From NCBI GenBank assembly GCA_003647035.1, contig QMMB01000205.1:1-6383 (forward strand): 6,383 nucleotides of DNA. The letters are read 5' to 3'. The first letter of the stretch is position 1; each line of letters opens with the position of its first letter. Made by a program: the position numbers and the translations under genes. Source of the DNA: Deltaproteobacteria bacterium. Its GTDB lineage: Bacteria; Myxococcota_A; Polyangia; Polyangiales; Houyiibacteriaceae. Positions 1 through 5,438 of the stretch are shown one piece after another. The notes under the pieces were generated by a model, which saw only the letters and a program-made list of their open reading frames with translations, made no database searches and had not been told where the DNA came from.

Positions 1-2
1 CG

Positions 3-93
3 AGTGTGAGCCCCAGTGTGAGTGCCAGTGGCAGTGGCAGTGTCGGTGCCAGTGCCCGTGTGAGCCGCGAGCGCCAGTGCCAGTGCCAGTGCC
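3..93. repeat. Degenerate AGTGCC hexanucleotide microsatellite
   Basis: Bases 3-62 read as ten consecutive in-register hexamers related to AGTGCC (variants AGTGTG, AGTGGC, AGTGTC, GGTGCC, CGTGTG, AGCCCC). A 13-bp interruption (63-75) shifts the register by one base. Three perfect AGTGCC units follow at 76-93. Some frames stay open across it only because the repeat lacks stops: on the plus strand two frames run to stops at 102-104 and 107-109, giving Ser/Ala/Gly- or Cys/Gln/Pro-rich strings. None has a start or recognisable domain, so I treat it as intergenic simple sequence. The tail of a low-complexity protein entering from the left edge cannot be excluded. Such hexamer tracts occur in myxobacterial intergenic DNA and mutate by slippage. 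Confidence 0.8.
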
Positions 94-317
94 GGCGCTG
101 GTGAGTTGACGTGTGGAGGGGCACGGCGGAGCGCGATGTGGGGTTTCGGCGGCGTATGAGTGACAAGCGGCCATGCGTGCACCCACCGCCGATTGGCGCG
201 AGTATCGAGGGGAGGCTTGCGTGGCCCCCGTCTCCCAGTTCTTTCGGCCACTTTTGCAAGCCGACCCGTCCGTTGAAACCCCGCGTCGCGCTCCGCCGCG
301 CCCCGGCTCTTAAAGCG
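94..317. other. Gene-free 3' flank of the minus-strand kinase gene
   Basis: This stretch between the microsatellite and the kinase stop codon holds no gene I can support. A plus-strand frame open from a GTG at 111 to 416 encodes an Arg/Pro-rich, domainless sequence, and its last third is simply antisense to the kinase C-terminus. The kinase transcript should end here, but I find no GC-rich stem followed by a T-run in the minus direction. The best stem (minus strand, CGGC at about 264-261 pairing with GCCG at about 249-246) has only four pairs and no U-tract. Termination may be Rho-dependent or lie beyond the left edge. Confidence 0.5.
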
Positions 318-2051
318 CTATCGTGCAGCGACGTGTTTTTCCATCAGCTCTTGCAGCTCAGATGGCTTCTCGTCGGGATCTTTGCCCTTGCGGCGTTTGT
401 CGATGTCTTCGAGTAGCTCTCGGCACTCCGTCTTATCGCGGAGGTGGTCGAGGAGGAGATTCGAGGCCTGGCTGAAGGCCTTCTCGTATTTTAGCGCCTC
501 GCCGACGCGGCTAGCGATTTGTTCTCGTCCGGTCTGTAGATCGTTCTCGAGGGCCTCGCTGTATCGTTTCAGCTGGCCGCGGAGTGCTTCGATCTGCTTG
601 CGCCGTTCCGCGGCGACGTCTTCTTTCGAGCGTGCGCGGCGCTCGTAGTCGCGCGAGACGCTTTCGAGGACTTCGACCTTGGCGCGGGCTGCGCCGAGTG
701 ATTCGTATCCGCGCCGGATTCGTTCGATGTTGTTGCCCGCCGCCTTCACCTCGGCCTGTGCCGTGTGGTGTTCGCGCTGAGCTCGCTTCCGCTTCAGGAT
801 CAAGTGGCTCAGGACGTCGCGCTCGGCCGACGCGTCGCGCAGGGCGCGAGACTCTTCGCCGGCGAGGTCTTCGACCTTACGACCGATTTCGGCGCGAAGG
901 CCACGGCCACGCTTCTCGATTGACTCGAGCTTCTTCGAATGGCTTTCGAGCTCTCCCTCGAGCCTGGAGGCCCGCGATGCCAGTTCCCAAATCTTGTCCG
1001 ATGCGGCTTGTACCTGAGTAGGCGCGTCCCCGTCGGGGTACGCTCGCGCAACTGCCCGAAGGAAGTTGGCTGCGGTTCCGCTCCATTCGACCACACCCGG
1101 GGTCTCCGAGGGGGGCGGTGGGGGCGGTGCCATGGGGGCCGCATCCGTCGGCGCGTCCCACTCCCGCGAGGGCAGGGCGCGCTGCAATTCTTTGAGCTCC
1201 TCTTTGAGGTGATGGCCATCGCGAAAACGATCCTCGGCCTTCTTCTCGAGCAGCTTCAGAATGATCTGTTCGGCCTGCTCGGGAATCTCGGGGCGGTACT
1301 TCCGCGGGTTAGGCGCCTTCGCCTTACGCTGCATCTCGAGCAGCTCGTCGCGATCCCCGGAACGGAACGGCAGTCGTCCAGTCAACATCTCGAAGAACAG
1401 AACGCCGAGAGCGTATAGATCGCTCGAGGAGACCGCATCTTCTCCCCGTGCCTGCTCCGGCGACATGTACTCTGGTGTCCCAAAGATGGCGCCCTTTGGA
1501 GCGAGACGCGGGTCACGCGTCAACGCAGCGAGACCAAAGTCCAAGATTTTCACGAAGTCTTTTCGACCCCCGCGCGACGTGATCATGATGTTGTCGCTCT
1601 TGAGGTCGCGGTGAACGACGCCCAGATCGTGCGCACGCGCAAGTGCAGCAGTCATCTGCTCGAGGATGTCGACCGCGCGCGCGATCGGCATCGGGCCCTT
1701 CGCGATCTGGGACGACAGCGAGTCACCGATGAGGTACTCCATCACCAGATAGAGCTCACCGTCGTCGGTCTCACCGACGTCGTGAATGTCGACGATGTGT
1801 GCGTGGTCGACGCGGTTTGCGGCACGCGCCTCGCGCACCATCCACGCCCGCAAATGTGTCTCGCCTCGCAGGTCGGGCCGAATCAGCTTCAGCGCAACGA
1901 CGCGGTCGATGAGCACGTGTCGCGCTCTATAAACAACACCCATTCCCCCTTCGCCGAGCAGCGACTCCAGTCGATATCGACCGGCAACGACTTTCCCGAG
2001 AAGCGGATCTTCTGATTTCTTAGAGCGCGAAGTCTTTCGAACAATCCCCAT
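318..2051 (-). CDS. Ser/Thr protein kinase with C-terminal coiled coil
   Basis: Encodes 577 residues from an ATG with a good SD (GGGGGAA) to a TAG stop. A Hanks-type kinase domain spans about residues 26-289: glycine loop GEGGMGVVY (33-41), ATP-anchoring K55 in VALK, alpha-C E74, catalytic loop HRDLKSDN (147-154), DFG (171-173) and P+1 loop GTPEYMSPEQ (191-200). All catalytic residues are present, so it should be an active kinase. A Pro-rich linker (about 302-318, with six consecutive Pro) leads to a highly charged Glu/Arg/Lys/Ala-rich region, about 350-553, predicted to be a long helical coiled coil. There is no signal peptide or membrane span, unlike the common one-TM bacterial receptor kinases, so it is probably cytosolic and oligomeric. 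The N-terminal 13 residues are basic. It is divergently transcribed from the second kinase. Substrate unknown; annotation as a kinase is secure, the coiled coil is by inspection. Confidence 0.95.
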   Translation of the reverse strand: MGIVRKTSRSKKSEDPLLGKVVAGRYRLESLLGEGGMGVVYRARHVLIDRVVALKLIRPDLRGETHLRAWMVREARAANRVDHAHIVDIHDVGETDDGELYLVMEYLIGDSLSSQIAKGPMPIARAVDILEQMTAALARAHDLGVVHRDLKSDNIMITSRGGRKDFVKILDFGLAALTRDPRLAPKGAIFGTPEYMSPEQARGEDAVSSSDLYALGVLFFEMLTGRLPFRSGDRDELLEMQRKAKAPNPRKYRPEIPEQAEQIILKLLEKKAEDRFRDGHHLKEELKELQRALPSREWDAPTDAAPMAPPPPPPSETPGVVEWSGTAANFLRAVARAYPDGDAPTQVQAASDKIWELASRASRLEGELESHSKKLESIEKRGRGLRAEIGRKVEDLAGEESRALRDASAERDVLSHLILKRKRAQREHHTAQAEVKAAGNNIERIRRGYESLGAARAKVEVLESVSRDYERRARSKEDVAAERRKQIEALRGQLKRYSEALENDLQTGREQIASRVGEALKYEKAFSQASNLLLDHLRDKTECRELLEDIDKRRKGKDPDEKPSELQELMEKHVAAR

Positions 2052-2053
2052 GG

Positions 2054-2060
2054 TTCCCCC
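2054..2060 (-). promoter_or_regulatory. Shine-Dalgarno of the coiled-coil kinase gene
   Basis: On the minus strand GGGGGAA lies directly upstream of the ATG at 2051-2049, with CC in between. It differs from an ideal GGAGGA core by one base and supports this start over internal candidates. The start also leaves a complete kinase N-lobe. Confidence 0.6.
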
Positions 2061-2154
2061 GTACCCAGTGGATATTCGTATGATAAGCAGGAACGAACCG
2101 GAGTCCCAAGTGTTCCGCTCTCGCTGAAACCGGGACTAAGCTGACACTGGGTGC
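2061..2154. repeat. Inverted repeat spanning the divergent promoter region
   Basis: GTACCCAGTG at 2061-2070 is mirrored by CACTGGGTGC at 2145-2154. The arms match at 9 of 10 positions, including a perfect 8-bp core ACCCAGTG/CACTGGGT, with 74 bp between them. One arm sits just downstream of the inferred start point of the minus-strand kinase; the other overlaps the last two bases of the -35 of the plus-strand kinase and runs into its spacer. The placement suits paired operator half-sites for one regulator, possibly looping. This is an inference; an isolated pair of this length could also be chance. Confidence 0.4.
2080..2109 (-). promoter_or_regulatory. Sigma70-like promoter for the coiled-coil kinase
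   Basis: Reading the minus strand, a -35-like TTGGGA (plus coordinates 2109-2104) is followed after 18 bp by a -10-like TATCAT (2085-2080). Each hexamer matches 4 or 5 of 6 consensus bases. Transcription would begin near 2073, giving a leader of about 22 nt before the ATG. Called by eye; myxobacterial promoters are often poor matches to consensus, so confidence is moderate. Confidence 0.5.
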
Positions 2155-2170
2155 CCAACGCGCCTATGAT
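2141..2170 (+). promoter_or_regulatory. Sigma70-like promoter for the DUF4388 kinase
   Basis: CTGACA (2141-2146, 5/6 to TTGACA) is followed after 18 bp by TATGAT (2165-2170, 5/6 to TATAAT). Transcription would start near 2177, giving a leader of about 23 nt to the GTG at 2200. This is the strongest promoter match in the window. It implies that the upstream in-frame GTG at 2173 lies at or before the start of the mRNA. Confidence 0.6.
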
Positions 2171-2189
2171 GAGTGCGTCGGTCAGCAAC

Positions 2190-2195
2190 GGAGGG
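2190..2195 (+). promoter_or_regulatory. Shine-Dalgarno that selects the GTG at 2200
   Basis: GGAGGG lies 4-5 bases upstream of the GTG at 2200. It is downstream of the alternative GTG at 2173, so it cannot serve that codon. It decides the start of the second kinase. Confidence 0.75.
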
Positions 2196-2199
2196 ATGT

Positions 2200-4200
2200 G
2201 TGAGCGAAGAACGGCCGCTACTCGGGCCGTACCACATCGAGCGTCGCCTGGCGGCGGGGGGAATGGCCGAGGTTTTCGTTGCGCGTCGTGAAGGTCTTCA
2301 CGGCTTCTCGAAGCGCGTGGCCCTGAAACGCATCCTGCCGCAATTTTCGAGCGATCCGGACTTCGTTGCGATGTTCATCGACGAAGCACGCCTCGCTGCT
2401 CTACTCGAACACCCCAATATTGTTCAGGTGTTCGACTTCGGGCCTATGGGGGACGACCTCGTCCTCGTCATGGAGCTCGTCGACGGTGCCAACGTGAGCC
2501 GACTGCTACGCGCCGCGCCGGCGGATTCACCGATCCCGTGGGATGTCGCGCTGCATATTGCGTATCAAACGGCCCAAGCTCTCGACTACGCGCATCACGC
2601 AGTCGATGACAAGGGGGAGCCCCTCGAGTTCGTCCACCGCGACGTCAGCCCGGCGAACATACTGCTCAGCCGCACCGGTCACGTGAAGCTGACCGACTTC
2701 GGCATCGCGACGGTCCGAAGCCGCGCGCCAACTACGGAAGACGGCCAGGTTCGGGGCAAGCTCGGCTACATGTCCCCTGAACAGGTGCTCGGGAAAGAGC
2801 TCAGCGGCAAGAGCGACGTGTTCACGCTTTCAACGGTCCTGGCAGAGATGTTGATCGGCGAACCACTGTTCCAAGGAGAGAGCGAGTTGAACGTCCTCCT
2901 TCGGATTCGGGACGCCGATCTTCGCGTGCTCGCACGCTGTGAGCGCCGCATCCCTCAGGACATCCGCGCCCTGGTCCTTCGCGGCCTCCAGCGCGTTCCG
3001 GAAGAGCGACCGACCGCCGGCGCGTTTGGCGAAGCGTGCGCGGAAGTGATCCGGCGCCGAGGAATGGGACACGGCCCCGACCGCGTTGCACGTCTCCTGT
3101 CGCAGTTGGATCTGATCGACGGAGACGCCCCGGAAATCCATCTTCCAGGGGCCAAAGTGCCCTCCTTGGTGGACAGTGACCTCATGCATCACGCCGGGCA
3201 GGAGCTCATCGGGCCGCATCCCGTCACTTCGCCGATCATCTATCGCGTGCAGCTGACGGACGGCAGCGTGATGGGGCCGATGAGCTATCCCCGGTTGATT
3301 CAGCTCCTCACGACGGGCGTCATCGACAGTCGTAGCAGCAAGATCTCCAAGTCCGACGGCACGTACATCGATCCCTCCCGCCTGCCGGAGCTCACACGCT
3401 TCGTCACCTCGCCCGGGCTTCAGTGGAAGCTCGAAGAGCTGGCCCAAGCTGAGAAGCAAGGGCAGCTCCGCGCGGCGACGCTGCTGCCGGTCTTCTATGA
3501 CATCATCGCCAAGCAACAGACCGGCGTGTTGCATTTGTGGCAGCGCAATCGGCGCAAGAAGATCTACTTCGTCGATGGCAGGCCAGACTTCGTTGCGTCG
3601 ACAGACAAGTCCGAGCTGCTCGGGGAGTATCTCGTGGCGACCGGTCGATGTCTGCGAATGGAGATCGAGATGGCGCTAGCGCTCCTACCGAAGTACGGCG
3701 GTCGCCTTGGCGACGCGCTCGTCGGGCTCGGGATCTTGCGCCCGGTCGAGCTGTTCAGAGCGATCGGTGATCAGGTTCGCGGGCGGTTGATGGAATCGTT
3801 CCGATGGCGGCACGGCGAGTGGGCGTTCGTACGCGGCGCTCGCAGTCACGAGGAGACTTTCCCGACAGGACAAGATCCCTACGAGCTTCTGCGAGATGCC
3901 GCGAACGAGGCACACCTCGAGGAGATCGAGTCGGTGCTGGAGCCGCTTCGCGAGCGCGTGGTCGAGCGCTGCGAGGACGGACCCCCACTGACGGTGTTCC
4001 GCCTCGCTTCCGAATGGGTTGGCGTCCTCGATTCGGTGTCGGGGGATACGACGCTCGGCGGAGTGCTGGCCCGGGAGAGCGCTTCAGGGGCTGATCTGGA
4101 GCCGGTCTACCGTGCGCTCTATCTAGGGCTTGCGTGCGGGCTGGTTCGGACCAAGGTGACTCCTTCGCAGATGCCCTTCCGAGAATCGTATAGCGCTTGA
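2200..4200 (+). CDS. Ser/Thr kinase with GYF_2-like and DUF4388 (PATAN) domains
   Basis: Encodes 666 residues. The GTG at 2200 is preferred over the in-frame GTG at 2173 because of the SD and promoter positions. The kinase domain (about 11-288) has K43 in VALK, alpha-C E62, HRDVSPAN (146-153), DFG (166-168) and YMSPEQ (190-195). Its glycine loop reads LAAGGMAEVF, with the first and third glycines replaced by Ala. The usual catalytic-loop Lys is Ser150, while the P+1-loop Thr is Lys187. Residues about 345-398 (YRVQLTDGSVMGP and onward) resemble the GYF_2/DUF4339 module. Residues about 420-547 match the DUF4388/PATAN pattern: GxL start, TGVLHL, KKIYFVDGRPDFVAS, LGEYLVATGR, RLGDALVGLGIL and a WRHGEWAF close. 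A helical tail (about 558-650) follows. No membrane span is visible. It is probably a cytosolic signalling protein; DUF4388 is associated with signalling and gliding proteins in myxobacteria. It is followed after 7 nt by the amidohydrolase gene. Confidence 0.93.
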   Translation: MSEERPLLGPYHIERRLAAGGMAEVFVARREGLHGFSKRVALKRILPQFSSDPDFVAMFIDEARLAALLEHPNIVQVFDFGPMGDDLVLVMELVDGANVSRLLRAAPADSPIPWDVALHIAYQTAQALDYAHHAVDDKGEPLEFVHRDVSPANILLSRTGHVKLTDFGIATVRSRAPTTEDGQVRGKLGYMSPEQVLGKELSGKSDVFTLSTVLAEMLIGEPLFQGESELNVLLRIRDADLRVLARCERRIPQDIRALVLRGLQRVPEERPTAGAFGEACAEVIRRRGMGHGPDRVARLLSQLDLIDGDAPEIHLPGAKVPSLVDSDLMHHAGQELIGPHPVTSPIIYRVQLTDGSVMGPMSYPRLIQLLTTGVIDSRSSKISKSDGTYIDPSRLPELTRFVTSPGLQWKLEELAQAEKQGQLRAATLLPVFYDIIAKQQTGVLHLWQRNRRKKIYFVDGRPDFVASTDKSELLGEYLVATGRCLRMEIEMALALLPKYGGRLGDALVGLGILRPVELFRAIGDQVRGRLMESFRWRHGEWAFVRGARSHEETFPTGQDPYELLRDAANEAHLEEIESVLEPLRERVVERCEDGPPLTVFRLASEWVGVLDSVSGDTTLGGVLARESASGADLEPVYRALYLGLACGLVRTKVTPSQMPFRESYSA

Positions 4201-4207
4201 GCCCCTC

Positions 4208-5053
4208 GTGTCGTTTGTCGAGCTAACCCACCCAACAATCACTCCGAGCCCTGTGCTCGTTGAAGTTCCCCACTCGGGACTGCAGGTGCCTGCCGAGGTC
4301 GAATCCGAGATCGACGCGTCGCCTTCCGCGATGTTGCGGGACTCGGACCTCTACGTGGATCAACTCTACCAACGGGCGCCAGAGCAAGGCGCGACCCTCC
4401 TGGTGTCCCGCGTGTCTCGCTACGTCGTCGACCTCAATCGCGGCCCCGACGACGTCGACTCGGTGGCGGTGCCGAAACATCCGAATGGGCGACACCTGCC
4501 GGCGCGAGGCGTCGTGTGGCGCGCCAGGACGGACGGGACGCCGCTTCTGCGCGCGCCACTGAGCGTCGAACAGTTCTCGCGTAGGCTCGAGCTCTTTTAC
4601 GAGCCCTATCACCGAACGCTACGCGACGTCGCGGCGCAGATACGAGAGCGGCACGGTCAGGTCGTCATTGTTGCCGCCCATTCGATGCCGTCTGCGGGCC
4701 GTCGAACGGTGGGCGGGCGACCGGCGCGCCGTGCCGACATCGTCCCGGGCACGCGCGGCCGCTCCACCGCCGATGGTCGTATTATCGATCGCATCGATTC
4801 GCAGTTTCGTGAAGCGGGGCTCAGCGTGAAACACGACGACCCGTATCGGGGCGGGTGGACGACCTCGAGCTATGGTGCGCCAAAGCGAGGGCAGCACGCG
4901 GTTCAGATCGAGCTCAATCGTGCGCTCTACGTCGACGAGCACACGAGCGAAATCAAGAAGAACGATTTTACGCAGCTACAAGCCGTGCTCGAGCAGCTGG
5001 TCGGCAAGCTCGGCAGCCTGGTGACCGACTCGGCTCAGTTCGCGACTGGCTGA
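4208..5053 (+). CDS. N-formylglutamate amidohydrolase family protein
   Basis: Encodes 281 residues, a usual length for the FGase family (Pfam PF05013), which in the histidine pathway (HutG) hydrolyses N-formyl-L-glutamate to glutamate and formate in the cytoplasm. Matching segments in order: VLVEVPHSG (16-24, with H22), RDSDLYVDQLY (44-54), SRYVVDLNRGP (70-80), VIVAAHSMPS (153-162, with H158), RADIVPGTRG (175-184) and HAVQIELNRALYVDE (230-244, with E235). The His/Glu positions are the likely metal and catalytic residues. There is no signal peptide. The GTG start lies 7 nt after the kinase stop and has no clear SD, suggesting translational coupling to the kinase. No other hut gene is visible, so the true substrate could be another N-acyl amino acid or peptide amide. 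The 3' end overlaps the next, opposing gene by 19 bp. The family call is strong, the exact substrate less so. Confidence 0.88.
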   Translation: MSFVELTHPTITPSPVLVEVPHSGLQVPAEVESEIDASPSAMLRDSDLYVDQLYQRAPEQGATLLVSRVSRYVVDLNRGPDDVDSVAVPKHPNGRHLPARGVVWRARTDGTPLLRAPLSVEQFSRRLELFYEPYHRTLRDVAAQIRERHGQVVIVAAHSMPSAGRRTVGGRPARRADIVPGTRGRSTADGRIIDRIDSQFREAGLSVKHDDPYRGGWTTSSYGAPKRGQHAVQIELNRALYVDEHTSEIKKNDFTQLQAVLEQLVGKLGSLVTDSAQFATG

Positions 5054-5301
5054 TCGACCACGCCCGATTCGGTTGAACGAACCTCGAGGCGGTAGCGGCT
5101 GTTGGCCGTTTGCAGGTAGTAGGTGTCCAGCCCGTCTTCCCCGCACAGCTGCAGCACGCGCTTCACCGGAGTCGTGACGTACTCGTGGAGCCCGTCGGCA
5201 AACTCGATGACGACGACCGAGCCCTTGCGAGGCGGCCGTAAAAGACGCCCGACGACGGCGCGACCTGACTTGCGGCCTACTTTGCGAAGGACGACTTCCA
5301 C
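5035..5301 (-). CDS. Small hypothetical protein, 88 residues
   Basis: I do not recognise this protein. It has a basic N-terminus (VLRKVGRKSGRAVVGRLLR, about 4-22). A strand-rich middle follows (GSVVVIEFADGLHEYVTTPVK, about 27-47), then YYLQTANSRYRLEV (about 61-74) and a polar tail. The balanced composition and alternating hydrophobics suggest a small beta-rich cytosolic protein. The start is GTG, the first possible one, since an in-frame TAG lies 9-12 nt upstream. A GAGG sits only one base before it, so the start signal is poor and the mRNA may be nearly leaderless. It converges on the amidohydrolase gene with a 19-bp overlap of 3' ends. No signal peptide, membrane span or Cys cluster (a single Cys). 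Coding status is inferred from composition and from filling an otherwise empty gap. Confidence 0.6.
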   Translation of the reverse strand: MEVVLRKVGRKSGRAVVGRLLRPPRKGSVVVIEFADGLHEYVTTPVKRVLQLCGEDGLDTYYLQTANSRYRLEVRSTESGVVDQPVAN

Positions 5302-5438
5302 GCCTCGAAGCTAGCATAATTGAGTGCCGCGGCAAAGCAGACACCGAAAAACGCAGCCTTTTCAGCTGTTGTAGCTCCAGCACGACCGGTGCATCTCGCT
5401 TGACTCTACCGCGCAACAGAAGCATTTTGCCGGCTCAG
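5302..5438. promoter_or_regulatory. Divergent intergenic region, promoters not resolved
   Basis: These 137 bases separate the minus-strand small gene from the plus-strand lipoprotein gene and must carry the lipoprotein promoter. A -35-like TTGACT at 5400-5405 faces rightward, but the bases 17-18 bp later (CATTTT/ATTTTG) are a poor -10. Leftward, TATGCT (plus 5318-5313) is a possible -10 for the small gene and would give a leader of only about 5 nt. A perfect 10-bp palindrome TGCCGCGGCA sits at 5325-5334. None of these is strong. Confidence 0.3.

Noticed and set aside
246..264. Possible terminator hairpin for the coiled-coil kinase (CGGC...GCCG on the minus strand)
   Set aside because: The stem has only four pairs, the loop is long and no T-run follows.
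111..416. Plus-strand open frame of 101 codons, with a hydrophobic-looking C-terminus
   Set aside because: Arg/Pro-rich with no domain, and its last third, including the apparent hydrophobic segment, is antisense to the Lys/Glu-rich kinase tail. No supporting SD is seen.
2102..2137. Second inverted pair AGTCCC (2102-2107) / GGGACT (2132-2137) inside the divergent promoter region
   Set aside because: Six-base arms are too short to separate from chance, and the arms do not align with both promoters as the longer repeat does.
2830..3534. Minus-strand open frame of 234 codons opposite the second kinase
   Set aside because: It lies wholly antisense to a gene with clear kinase and DUF4388 motifs. 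Long opposite-strand frames are expected at this GC content.
5325..5334. Palindrome TGCCGCGGCA as an operator or terminator
   Set aside because: A single 10-bp GC-rich palindrome without loop, T-run or second copy is expected by chance in such DNA.
4976..5425. Minus-strand frame of 149 codons overlapping both the amidohydrolase end and the small protein
   Set aside because: Strongly Arg/Ser-rich composition typical of a shadow frame; the overlapping 88-residue frame has a far more protein-like composition.
5400..5428. Promoter for the lipoprotein gene built on TTGACT at 5400-5405
   Set aside because: The -10 position has a poor match and would place the transcription start only a few bases before the ATG. 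Kept only as a low-confidence mention in the intergenic entry.
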